From Planctomycetaceae bacterium (GTDB lineage Bacteria > Planctomycetota > Planctomycetia > Planctomycetales > Planctomycetaceae), in assembly GCA_947479075.1 (NCBI GenBank), contig CANJZR010000007.1:1-19450 (forward strand): 19,450 bases of DNA, written 5' to 3'. The position numbers and the translations under genes are program-made. The notes beneath the pieces are model-generated. The model was not told the DNA's origin. It searched no databases and worked only from the letters and a program-made list of their open reading frames with translations. Positions 1 to 7,903 of the stretch are shown here, in pieces; the stretch's first letter is position 1, and each line of letters opens with the position of its first letter.

Positions 1-2751
1 CACGCCCGCCGAGATACTGAAGGGCATGTCTCGGATCGCGAGTGCATAGACGCCCCCCGAGGCGGCCATCGGCACAGCCAGGAAGATCAGCAATGAGAGC
101 TGCACCGAATGCAGACTGGTGTGCAACAGCAGGAATATCAGCAGCAGCACCACTGGCGTGATCAGCATCAATCGCTGCTTGGCCGATTGAAGATTCTCGA
201 AGTCGCCGCCCCAGCGGATCTCATACCCGGTGGGAAATTTGACTTGTTGCGCGACAGCTTTCTGGGCGGCTTCAACGAATGAGGCCACATCGCGCCCGCG
301 TACGTTGGCCGCGATGAAGGTCCGGCGTCGATTCGATTCATGTTCGACACTGGGTGGAGTCTCTTCGATCCGAATGTCGGCCAGTTCCACCAGTGGGACA
401 GGGGACCCATTGGAGGAGGCGACCGGCAGCTGTTCAAGCATCTCGATCTTGCCCCGCCACTCTTCAGGGATCTTAATGGTGATCGGGAACCGTTTGCGGC
501 CTTCGAAGATCAGGCCGACCTCGTGACCACCGAGAGAGGCGACAACATCCATGACCTTCCGGGCTTCGATGCCGTACTGTGCCAGGGCATCCCGCCGTGG
601 AACGATCGTGAGCGTACTCAGGTTGGCCTGATAATCGGCTTTCACATCGACCGCGCCGGGGATCTCTTTGAGGACTCGTTCGATCTCCTTGGCTTTGGTT
701 CCCAGAATCGACATGTCTTCCCCGTACAGAAGGACTGCCACGTCGGCTTTCACGCCAGCCACCAGTTCGTCGACTCGCATTTCAATCGGTTGCGTGAACG
801 CGAAGACCGTGCCGGGGACGTTCTTGTAGAGGACTTCGGACATCTCTTCGACCAGTTCATCACGGGTCTTTGGTTTGGGCCAGGTCGTTGGATCCTTGAG
901 AATGACCCACACGTCGGTCTGCTGGACACCCATGACGTCGTTCGCGATTTCGGGGCGGCCCGTCTTGCAGAAGACGGTTTTGACCTCCGGAAACTTCAGC
1001 AGGTGTTTCTCAATGCTATCGGACATGCCAATGGCTCCCTCGAGAGCGGCACTCGGCAGGCGATTCGCCTCGATCAGCAGGTCACCTTCCGACAACTTGG
1101 GCATGAACTCACCACCGAGATTGGCTGCGATGGGCAGACTGATGGCGAAGACGCAGATTGCAATCAGCGTTGTGATCGCGGGATGGGAGACCGCTCGCAT
1201 GACAATGGGGCGATAGACGGCCTTGATCACGCGGACGAGCAGGATTTCCTTGTCCGAGATTTTCTTGGGTAACGCGAGCGTGGCCAGCACAGGCATCAGC
1301 GTCATCGAGAGGATCAACGAGCCAAACAGCGCGAACAGCACGGTCAGGGCCATTGGTCGGAACAGCTTTCCCTCGGTTCCCTGCAACATCAGGATTGGCA
1401 GGTAGACGATCGAGATAATCAACTCGCCGAACATCGTCGGCTTGCGGACTTCGATACACGCGTCTCGAATGACGGCGATGCGATTTCGCCCCTCGGGATT
1501 ATGCGTCAGGCGGTGAATGCAGTTCTCGATCATGATGACCGACGAGTCGACGATCAGGCCAAAGTCGATCGCCCCCAGGCTCATCAGACTGGCTGTGATG
1601 CCGAAGGTATGCATGAGGTTCGTCGCAAACAGGACCGACAGCGGAATCGCCAAGGCGACCACCACTCCGGCCCGGAATGATCCCAGCATGAAGAGCAGCA
1701 CGACGATGACCAGCACTCCCCCTTCGACGAGGTTCTTGACCACGGTGTGCAGCGTGCGGCCGATCAGGTCGGCCCGGTCGTAAATGATCTCAATCGTGAC
1801 TCCGGCGGGGAGCGTCGGTTCGATCTCGGCGATCCGGGCCTTGGCTCGCTCTACGACACGTCGAGAGTTTTCGCCAACCAGCATCATCACGAGCCCGGTG
1901 ACCGCTTCGCCCCGTCCGTCGCGAGTGACCGCGCCCTGGCGCGTCATGGGGGCCTCCACGACATCCGCGACATCGCGAATCAGCAGGGGAGTGCCATTCT
2001 CGTCCCGTCGGACGACGATCGAACGGATGTCGTCCATGTTCTCCAGCAGAGCCTGTCCGCGGATGAAACGTTGTTCATCGTGATGAACAAAGTAACCTCC
2101 TCCCGCCGAGGTATTGTTCTCGGAGACCACTTTGAACAGGTCGTCGAAGGTGATGCCGTTGCTGGTGAGACGATCGGGGAAGGGACGGATTTCGTAGGTC
2201 TTGTAGTAGCCGCCGTGCGTGTTGATCTCGGTGACACCTTTGACCTCACGCATCTTCGGTGCGACATCCCACTCGAGAATCGTACGCAGCTCCATCGGCG
2301 TGTAGCCCTGGCCGCGGACCTCGAACTGCAGGATTTCTCCGAGCGCCGTAGTGAGTGGTCCCATCTCGGGGCGACCGAAACCCGGAGGGATTTTTGAAGC
2401 GGCGTTCGTCAATCGTTCGGAGACTACCTGTCGGGCCCAATAGATGTCGGTCCCTTCCTCGAAGACGAGTGTGACGACGGAGATCCCGAACTTGGAGACG
2501 CTGCGAACCTGTTCGACGCGTGGCGCTCGTCCGATTGTCATTTCGATCGGATTGGTGACATAACGCTCCACCTCAAGTGGAGAGAGTGCCCCGGCATCGG
2601 TCATGATCGTGACCTGGACATTGGTCATGTCCGGGACGGCGTCGATGGGCAGGTTGATCGCGGCACTGATTCCCGCGACTGCCATCAACAGTGTCAGCGT
2701 GATGACCAGAAAGCGGTTCTGTAGCGACAGGTCGATGAGTGAGGTGAGCAT
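1..2751 (-). CDS. czcA: CzcA-type heavy-metal RND efflux pump (C-terminus beyond left edge)
   Basis: This is the inner-membrane proton-driven pump of a tripartite metal efflux system. The minus-strand frame is open from ATG 2749-2751 to base 1, giving 917 residues; the family is about 1040 long, so some 120 C-terminal residues lie outside. TM1 is near residues 13-30, followed by a porter domain with a typical RND start (IDAVPDMTNVQV). The TM4 signature DFGLIVDSSVIMIEN places D396, D402 and E409 where C. metallidurans CzcA has the essential D402, D408 and E415, which is the divalent-cation (Zn/Co/Cd) subclass rather than the Cu/Ag CusA type. VDELVAGVKADVAV in the second porter half is also CzcA-like. 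SSV replaces the usual GAV after D402. An AAGG (2761-2764) sits 9 nt before the start. The gene follows czcB by 97 bases. The family call is secure; the metal specificity is inferred. Confidence 0.93.
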   Translation of the reverse strand, partial: MLTSLIDLSLQNRFLVITLTLLMAVAGISAAINLPIDAVPDMTNVQVTIMTDAGALSPLEVERYVTNPIEMTIGRAPRVEQVRSVSKFGISVVTLVFEEGTDIYWARQVVSERLTNAASKIPPGFGRPEMGPLTTALGEILQFEVRGQGYTPMELRTILEWDVAPKMREVKGVTEINTHGGYYKTYEIRPFPDRLTSNGITFDDLFKVVSENNTSAGGGYFVHHDEQRFIRGQALLENMDDIRSIVVRRDENGTPLLIRDVADVVEAPMTRQGAVTRDGRGEAVTGLVMMLVGENSRRVVERAKARIAEIEPTLPAGVTIEIIYDRADLIGRTLHTVVKNLVEGGVLVIVVLLFMLGSFRAGVVVALAIPLSVLFATNLMHTFGITASLMSLGAIDFGLIVDSSVIMIENCIHRLTHNPEGRNRIAVIRDACIEVRKPTMFGELIISIVYLPILMLQGTEGKLFRPMALTVLFALFGSLILSMTLMPVLATLALPKKISDKEILLVRVIKAVYRPIVMRAVSHPAITTLIAICVFAISLPIAANLGGEFMPKLSEGDLLIEANRLPSAALEGAIGMSDSIEKHLLKFPEVKTVFCKTGRPEIANDVMGVQQTDVWVILKDPTTWPKPKTRDELVEEMSEVLYKNVPGTVFAFTQPIEMRVDELVAGVKADVAVLLYGEDMSILGTKAKEIERVLKEIPGAVDVKADYQANLSTLTIVPRRDALAQYGIEARKVMDVVASLGGHEVGLIFEGRKRFPITIKIPEEWRGKIEMLEQLPVASSNGSPVPLVELADIRIEETPPSVEHESNRRRTFIAANVRGRDVASFVEAAQKAVAQQVKFPTGYEIRWGGDFENLQSAKQRLMLITPVVLLLIFLLLHTSLHSVQLSLLIFLAVPMAASGGVYALAIRDMPFSISAGV

Positions 2752-2813
2752 CAGGGAATGCCTTGAGCGTGGGACAAGCAGGAAGCTGACGAGGGAAAAC
2801 AGAGTCACTCTTC

Positions 2814-2839
2814 ACGCCGCTGCCCTGTGGCAGCGGCGT
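2814..2839. repeat. Perfect 11-bp inverted repeat between czcB and czcA
   Basis: ACGCCGCTGCC (2814-2824) and its exact reverse complement (2829-2839) enclose the loop CTGT. The hairpin starts 8 bases after the czcB stop. It has no U-tract on either strand, so it is not a standard intrinsic terminator. An mRNA-stabilising or processing hairpin that sets different czcB and czcA levels, or a partial attenuator, would fit. Confidence 0.7.
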
Positions 2840-2847
2840 CCGGTCAC

Positions 2848-4302
2848 TCATTCCTCGCGTTCCAGCAGCAGTTCCGACTTCAATGCAAAAGCACCGTGAT
2901 CCGCTACGGACTCACCTCCAGTGAGTCCCGATTTCACCTCAACCCAGGCGTCTTCGCGGACACCTCTCTCGATGAAGACCTGCTTGAAAGTGCGTTCACC
3001 CGTCTTCACAAAGACGAAGCATTTGGAGTCGTGCTCGCACACGGCCGACTCGGGAACGGCCAGGACTTCGCGTGATTCTGCCAGCGGCAGCAGCACTCGC
3101 ACGAACAGTCCGGGACGTAAGCTCCCATCGGCATTACTGATCGTGGCGACCAGGGGGACCGCATTGGTTTGGGTCGAGACCTCACGTCCGATGTAGTACA
3201 CCGAAGCCGGAAACTCACGTCCCTGCATCGCGGGCGAGGTCACCATGACCTTATCTCCCGCCTGGAGCGTCGTGGCCGACCACTCGCCGTCCCGAAGATT
3301 GGCGGCGACCCACATCTGAGTCGTATCGGCCAGCACGAACAGCGTGTCTCCCAGTTGAACTCGCTCCGAGTTAGAAAACAGCTTCTGTTCAATGGTACCG
3401 GGGAAAGGGGCCCGGACCTCGACATGCGAGAGTCGCTCGGTCGCCTTACTCTGGTGGTTACTCATCTCCGGCTCTTCATAACCGAGCAGGGTGACCAGGT
3501 GTTGCTGGCTGATCTTCAGAGTGTTTTGTGCCTGTTCGAAAGCATTCTTGGCCTGGGTCACAATGCGGCGGGCATCGTAAGTTTCCTGTTCGGCGGTGGC
3601 CTTGAGCGAGGCTTCTGCGGACTCAAAGGCGCTTTGTCGTTCCGCCACCTGACGCCCGGACAGGGCTCCGTTGCTTCCCGCCGAGGAGAGGCTCTTGGCC
3701 AGTGCATCGGCCAGCAGGAAACGTGAATAAGCACTCAGCATCGTGTCACGGCTTTTTCCGACCGATTTGTCCTGAAGGATCTTGCGGATCTCATCGACGG
3801 ACTTGCGCTGCTCGATCGCCTCCACAATCGTCTTGAGTCCTTCAGATGTGGAGTTGGCCCAGTCGAGGTCAGACTGGGCGAGCTTCAGTTCGTTCTCACG
3901 AATCAGGACATCCGCCCGGGCGGTTCCGACCTCGGGGCTGCTCAGAATGGCCAGAACCTGGCCCGCCCCCACGGAGTCTCCGGGTTTGACCTTCACCTCG
4001 ATCAGCGACCCCGTCGTGGCGGCCTTGAGCGCCACATGCCGCGTGTCGTCATACTGGATGCGACCGGGGACAGTCCGAGTCAGACGGATGGAATGCTTCT
4101 GGACGGGGACGGCATGAATGCCGACAGCTGTGGCTTTTTCAGCCGTCAGCTCGACGACTCCCGGGTGGGACATTCCCGATGTAGCCGCCACAGCTGCTTC
4201 CACCGAGGGCGCAGACTTGGAGTTCCAGAAGTGCCAGACAGCGGCGGAACCGACGAGTAACACCGTGAGAAATAGCAGCGAGGACCAGATACGGGATCTC
4301 AT
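2848..4302 (-). CDS. czcB: CzcB-type periplasmic adaptor (HlyD/membrane-fusion family)
   Basis: This is the membrane-fusion protein that links a CzcA pump to an outer-membrane channel. The product has 484 residues. An N-terminal membrane anchor or signal (SLLFLTVLLVGSAAVWHFW) is followed by a first beta-barrel part, a lipoyl-like half motif (VKVKPGDSVGAGQVLAILSS), a long alpha-helical hairpin at roughly 125-270 rich in Ala, Gln and Glu, the return lipoyl segment (VEVRAPFPGTIEQKLF), and a C-terminal barrel with LRPGLFVRVLLP and VPESAV. ATG 4302 was chosen over the in-frame TTG at 4308 because AGAAGG (4310-4315) sits 7 nt from the ATG but would almost touch the TTG. The N-terminal His-rich segment known from some CzcB proteins is absent; a separate His-rich protein is encoded just upstream instead. 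The gap to that gene is 133 bases. Confidence 0.92.
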   Translation of the reverse strand: MRSRIWSSLLFLTVLLVGSAAVWHFWNSKSAPSVEAAVAATSGMSHPGVVELTAEKATAVGIHAVPVQKHSIRLTRTVPGRIQYDDTRHVALKAATTGSLIEVKVKPGDSVGAGQVLAILSSPEVGTARADVLIRENELKLAQSDLDWANSTSEGLKTIVEAIEQRKSVDEIRKILQDKSVGKSRDTMLSAYSRFLLADALAKSLSSAGSNGALSGRQVAERQSAFESAEASLKATAEQETYDARRIVTQAKNAFEQAQNTLKISQQHLVTLLGYEEPEMSNHQSKATERLSHVEVRAPFPGTIEQKLFSNSERVQLGDTLFVLADTTQMWVAANLRDGEWSATTLQAGDKVMVTSPAMQGREFPASVYYIGREVSTQTNAVPLVATISNADGSLRPGLFVRVLLPLAESREVLAVPESAVCEHDSKCFVFVKTGERTFKQVFIERGVREDAWVEVKSGLTGGESVADHGAFALKSELLLEREE

Positions 4303-4435
4303 GGCCAAACCTTCTCTAACAGAAGCGTGCTCTGGAAATGGGAGCAGATACGGGCAGCGTTCGCGATTTCACAGGCAACCGGTCTGAAGCCGGGCAGAAA
4401 CGGAACGATTAAAATTGCAGCCGGTCACGGCGTGA

Positions 4436-4966
4436 TCAGCAACGTACGACCATCAGCAACCGCGCGACATCATGGCTGGCTGCGACCTGGCTGTCATAAG
4501 ACGCGAGTGGGGCTCGATCGAGAGCGACCTCTTTACGCGTGGGCAGTGCGAAATCTGCGGCCAGTCCCATCAAGTCGAACGACCAGAATTGGGCCTCGGC
4601 CCGCGCGAGTTCGGCATGCACGCCGGTGGCACTCAGGGCGACCGCGAATTCCGACTGCACATCTCTCACGGGTGGAGAGGGAGGGACTGATTCGGAATCG
4701 TCTGAGTCAGGCTGCACCTGTCCCCAGAGTACGAAGTGCATGTGCCAGTGCTGGCAATAGTCACAGTCGTCATGGCTGTGACAGATGTGAACATGTTGTG
4801 CCAGATCCGGATTATTGTCGATGACCTGACCCGTTTTATGATGGGCATGCAGGATCGGAGTCGGGCCGCTCCACAGGCTGAGGCACAGCATCACCCGGAC
4901 CAGTGCCCGGAAAAACCGGGGATACTGAGTGACAGTGTCACAGGGGTGGAATTTACGTGCGGCCAT
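4436..4966 (-). CDS. Small exported His/Cys-rich protein, putative periplasmic metal-binding protein
   Basis: I do not recognise a named family. The product has 176 residues. A hydrophobic stretch near 19-39 ending in PILHA looks like a signal peptide with a long basic n-region. After the likely cleavage comes a dense ligand cluster: His at 40, 42, 43, 58, 60, 63, 65, 73, 75 and 77, and Cys at 62, 68 and 71 (HVHICHSHDDCDYC, then QHWHMH). The remaining 100 residues have no obvious domain. It is the first gene before czcB and czcA, and has its own promoter candidate. A periplasmic metal buffer, chaperone or sensor feeding the Czc pump is inferred. Translation could instead start at Met26, which would leave a shorter and more ordinary signal peptide; neither start has a strong Shine-Dalgarno site. 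Confidence 0.75.
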   Translation of the reverse strand: MAARKFHPCDTVTQYPRFFRALVRVMLCLSLWSGPTPILHAHHKTGQVIDNNPDLAQHVHICHSHDDCDYCQHWHMHFVLWGQVQPDSDDSESVPPSPPVRDVQSEFAVALSATGVHAELARAEAQFWSFDLMGLAADFALPTRKEVALDRAPLASYDSQVAASHDVARLLMVVRC

Positions 4967-4972
4967 ACATCA

Positions 4973-5001
4973 AGTGTGTCTTGAAAGAGCAGGGCTGTCA
5001 A
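4973..5001 (-). promoter_or_regulatory. Candidate sigma-70 promoter of the His-rich/czcB/czcA operon
   Basis: On the minus strand a perfect TTGACA (5001 to 4996) is followed after 17 nt by CACACT (4978 to 4973), which matches TATAAT at the A2, A4 and T6 positions. Only 6 nt separate this -10 from the ATG at 4966, so transcription would begin at or next to the start codon, giving a leaderless or nearly leaderless message. The site lies in the 59-base gap after the regulator gene. The weak -10 would suit an activated promoter. Confidence 0.4.
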
Positions 5002-5025
5002 ACCGAACATTCTTCCGGCCAGCGA

Positions 5026-6429
5026 TCAGGGGGGAGACTCGGACGGCTCGTTCGGCTTCCAGAGCCCGTGGGCTTCCATCCGGCGATAGAGCTTGGCGCG
5101 GGGAATTCCCAGGAACTCAGCGGCCAACTGCTTACTGCCGCCCGAGCGTTCCAGAGCAGCCAGCAACTGTTCTTTCTCGACTTTTAGAAGCAGATCGTCG
5201 AGCGAAATCTGCTGGACCGGAAATGGAGGGCTGACTGTCTGGGCGTCCTTTCCGGCTCGAAAGCGAAAGGGGAGGTCGGGAAACGAGACCACCGGCCCCG
5301 TGCTCGCGGCATGCGCCTCTCGAACCACGGCGAAGAGCTCATCGAGTTGGCCAGGCCAGTTATAGGCTTGGAACTCCCTCCAGACATCGGGACTGAAACC
5401 CGTCAGCTGCTTTTCAGAGCCGGAGTTACACTCTTCAAGGGCATGCTGAGCGAGGAGTGCCAAATCTGCTGGACGATCACGCAGAGTTGGAAGCACGACT
5501 TCCAGGACGCCAAAACGATCGCGAAACTCCGGGAGCATGAGGCCTGAGTCGACCAGCGAATCGAAGGGGGAATCCGCCGACATCATCCAGCGGATGGCAT
5601 GTGGCCCGGGGTCAAGGTCGGCACGCCTGATCAGCGACTCCTGCAATTCCCGTGGCAGGCTTTCGACATGTTGCAGCAGCACGGCTCCCACACGGAGTAC
5701 GGGAATCGGCAGGTCGACTTTGTCTGGCGTACTCAGCCGGTCCAGGATCTCGCTCAATGCTTCTGCGGGGAGACGGCAGTCGACGGGAACAAATGCACGG
5801 ATACGGTTCTCACCCGCGTAGTGAACAGCACGGGCCAGATGTTCCCGACCAGTTCCCGGTGAGCCACTGAAAGCGATCGTCACATGCTGAGTGACGGCCA
5901 GCTGTAAACGGGCGAGAATCCGACGCATTGCCGACTCGGTCGCAATCACCTGGGTCAACGAATATCGTTTGCGCAGATCGGACTTGAGCGTCGAAAGCTC
6001 GGCATGGAGTTCCGACTCCGCTGAGATCGGTGCGACGGAAATCGCAGCAGTCCGCTGGGCGAGGACGCCGAGCCACCGCAGCGGGGCTGGTGTTTCGGCC
6101 TCCAGTACGATCGGCGGGAGCGGAAAGAAATGGGCTACCAGATCGAGACTCTCCCCTTCGTGGGTCAGAACATGAACTCGATTCGAGGTCGGAGCAGGGT
6201 GAACGGGCGGGCAGAGCGCTGAGAGCAGCGTTGTGACCTGGTCCGCTGCTCCGTCAGAATGAACCTCACAGACCTTGCCGATCAGATCACCCGCAGTCCA
6301 GCCGGTGAGTTGCTCACAGCCGCGGTTGAAGAACAGAACCACCCGCCGAGAGTCGACGACAAATACCGGCAACTCGGTCTGGCTGAGCCACTCGGGAAGA
6401 CCACCACGAGTTCGGGATCGCCGAGGCAT
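5026..6429 (-). CDS. NtrC-like PAS/AAA+/Fis transcriptional regulator with degenerate ATPase domain
   Basis: Counted from ATG 6429 the protein has 467 residues. A PAS domain (about 12-60, PVFVVDSRRVVLFFNRGCEQ) is followed by a linker, an NtrC-type AAA+ domain (about 155-375) and a C-terminal Fis helix-turn-helix (about 416-454, GGSKQLAAEFLGIPRAKLYR). The AAA+ fold is recognisable (FVPVDC, FRDRFGVLEVVLPTLRDR, YNWPGQLDEL), but the key residues are lost. Walker A reads GSPGTGRE with Arg195 for Lys. The GAFTGA sigma-54 contact loop is missing. Walker B is GAVLLQHV with Gln-His for Asp-Glu. The sensor II Arg is Asp in GQLDEL. It is therefore unlikely to hydrolyse ATP or remodel sigma-54 holoenzyme, and more likely acts as a PAS-sensing DNA-binding protein. 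The frame stays open upstream to a TTG at 6612; 6429 was chosen as the first ATG just before the PAS domain, without a clear ribosome site. It sits directly upstream of the metal genes. Confidence 0.82.
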   Translation of the reverse strand: MPRRSRTRGGLPEWLSQTELPVFVVDSRRVVLFFNRGCEQLTGWTAGDLIGKVCEVHSDGAADQVTTLLSALCPPVHPAPTSNRVHVLTHEGESLDLVAHFFPLPPIVLEAETPAPLRWLGVLAQRTAAISVAPISAESELHAELSTLKSDLRKRYSLTQVIATESAMRRILARLQLAVTQHVTIAFSGSPGTGREHLARAVHYAGENRIRAFVPVDCRLPAEALSEILDRLSTPDKVDLPIPVLRVGAVLLQHVESLPRELQESLIRRADLDPGPHAIRWMMSADSPFDSLVDSGLMLPEFRDRFGVLEVVLPTLRDRPADLALLAQHALEECNSGSEKQLTGFSPDVWREFQAYNWPGQLDELFAVVREAHAASTGPVVSFPDLPFRFRAGKDAQTVSPPFPVQQISLDDLLLKVEKEQLLAALERSGGSKQLAAEFLGIPRAKLYRRMEAHGLWKPNEPSESPP

Positions 6430-6545
6430 GCACCGGGTCCGGAGAGGAGTAAGGAGAAGTCCAGATTCATATATATCGAAATGGTGAGCCGGGAGCGAAG
6501 CGTCCGTGTGACCAGCCTGGGGCGAACAATCGCTCAATTTCCGCC

Positions 6546-6575
6546 TTGACCCCGAATTGCATCGGCTGCTATCCC
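6546..6575 (+). promoter_or_regulatory. Weak candidate promoter for the DUF6268-like outer-membrane protein gene
   Basis: TTGACC (6546-6551) and TATCCC (6570-6575) are separated by 18 nt and would start transcription about 60 nt before the TTG start at 6644. The -10 matches consensus only in TAT. The 214-base divergent gap (6430-6643) holds no other recognisable site apart from a short AT-rich patch (ATATATATCG, 6470-6479) that could serve the regulator on the other strand. Confidence 0.28.
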
Positions 6576-6643
6576 GAGCCCTGTCTCCGCCTCTGTTCTC
6601 CAGAGGCGCCAACCGTTCCGGACTTGAGAGTAAGGCGCAACTC

Positions 6644-7843
6644 TTGTCTTATCAACGCATTATTGCTGCGTTCCTACTCCTTCTGGGGGTGGAGATCGTG
6701 GGGCCGGGCCGGATAATGGCCAGGGATCCTGAGGGCAGTATCGTTGAATATTCCGATGATCAAGCGGCAGCACCTGCCGAAGTGGCCGAGGAAGCCTTTC
6801 AATTTCAGTCGCCTGCTCGGTCTGGCGCCACACTCAAGGGTGGGACTGCTGCCGAAGAAGAGATGACCGAAGATAGTGTGCCTGAAGAAACGAACGGGGC
6901 GTGGGAAGCGTCCGAGCGGTTCTCCCGCCGCAACCTTCTGGAAACAATTCCCGTCCAGTACCCACTCGATGACTCCGCCTATGAGGGCGAAGATCCTGAT
7001 GGACAGGACGTTCAATCCGATGAAGGGGACTGGCGCGGTTCCAGCGTCGATCGTCCCGAGGAGGAACTTCCGTTGGAGGACCAGCCCTGGGTCGAGCTAC
7101 ACAAGTTCACGTTCGTAGCCCAGACATTGACAGCTGGGACGGAAAGCCTGGGGGTCACCAGTATTGATGCGAAGCAGACGTTCAAGTTTGCCCGCTGGCC
7201 GTTCCTGTTCGTCACGCCGCGTGCGGGGATTCACTTCGTCTCGGCCCCGGCCTCTACTGACCTGCCGCCCGATCTGTATGACTTCTCGTTAGACGTGACC
7301 GCATTCATTCCCATCAATGATCGTTGGATGATTCAGCTGGCTGCGGTCCCCAGTGTGTTTAGTGATTTGAAGGCCACGCAGCATGCCTTCCGGATGATGG
7401 GACGCGGCCTCGTGTTTTATCGCTGGTCACAGAAGCTGCAGTTGGCGGGTGGCTTTGTATATTTGGATCGCCAGGACATCACTGCTCTCCCCGCCGCTGG
7501 TTTCATCTGGACGCCGACTGATGATGTGAAGTTCGACATCATGTTCCCCAAGCCTCGGATCGGCTATCGCTACTCGCATAACGAGGAGCGTGAACGCTGG
7601 GTCTACGCGACGGGCGAACTGGGAGGGGGCTCGTGGGCCTTTCAGCGCACCAATGGACAGGACGATGTCGCCACATACAGCGACTATCAGCTGTTACTAG
7701 GGATCGAAAACAAGACCCCCGCAGCGCTCAGCTGGCAATTCGAAGCCGGGTATGTCTTCTCCCGGCGACTCGAATATCTGTCGACTCCCGGGGAGACCGA
7801 TTTCCCCTCCACGGCCGTCCTGCGACTGATTCTCTCGTATTGA
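6644..7843 (+). CDS. DUF6268-like outer-membrane beta-barrel protein with acidic N-terminal extension
   Basis: The product has 399 residues from a TTG start. TAAGG (6631-6635) lies 8 nt upstream and the N-terminus then forms a good signal peptide (RIIAAFLLLLGVEIVG, cleavage near RIMA). An earlier in-frame TTG at 6557 would add 29 poorly signal-like residues and overlap the promoter candidate. Residues 28-149 are low complexity and very acidic, with about 34 Asp/Glu among 122 residues. From about 150 to the end, alternating hydrophobic and polar strands with many aromatics, and a final LRLILSY, indicate an outer-membrane barrel. The pattern resembles the planctomycete DUF6268 barrel family by recollection; no substrate is known. 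It is divergent from the NtrC-like regulator, which may control it. A porin-like or structural role is possible. Confidence 0.75.
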   Translation: MSYQRIIAAFLLLLGVEIVGPGRIMARDPEGSIVEYSDDQAAAPAEVAEEAFQFQSPARSGATLKGGTAAEEEMTEDSVPEETNGAWEASERFSRRNLLETIPVQYPLDDSAYEGEDPDGQDVQSDEGDWRGSSVDRPEEELPLEDQPWVELHKFTFVAQTLTAGTESLGVTSIDAKQTFKFARWPFLFVTPRAGIHFVSAPASTDLPPDLYDFSLDVTAFIPINDRWMIQLAAVPSVFSDLKATQHAFRMMGRGLVFYRWSQKLQLAGGFVYLDRQDITALPAAGFIWTPTDDVKFDIMFPKPRIGYRYSHNEERERWVYATGELGGGSWAFQRTNGQDDVATYSDYQLLLGIENKTPAALSWQFEAGYVFSRRLEYLSTPGETDFPSTAVLRLILSY

Positions 7844-7856
7844 GATGGAAAGGTGA

Positions 7857-7894
7857 ACGAGGTCGACCGTCCTGTAATTTGCAGTCGACCTCGT
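7857..7894. terminator. Candidate bidirectional terminator between converging genes
   Basis: ACGAGGTCGAC (7857-7867) and its exact reverse complement (7884-7894) form an 11-bp stem with a 16-nt loop. It lies 13 bases after the DUF6268-like gene stop and 9 bases after the stop of the converging NagB-like gene. Neither side carries a true T-tract (the minus side reads TTCACCTTTCC), so termination efficiency is uncertain; position is the main argument. Confidence 0.45.
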
Positions 7895-7903
7895 CCCGTT
7901 CGA

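Noticed and set aside
340..1272. A 310-codon open frame on the plus strand opposite czcA
   Set aside because: It is antisense to strongly conserved RND sequence, has no recognisable domain or ribosome site, and is explained by GC-rich codon structure.
6430..6612. Upstream extension of the NtrC-like regulator from a TTG at 6612
   Set aside because: The extra 61 residues are unstructured and Arg/Ser-rich, and no family relative is recalled with them. ATG 6429 directly before the PAS domain is simpler, although not proven.
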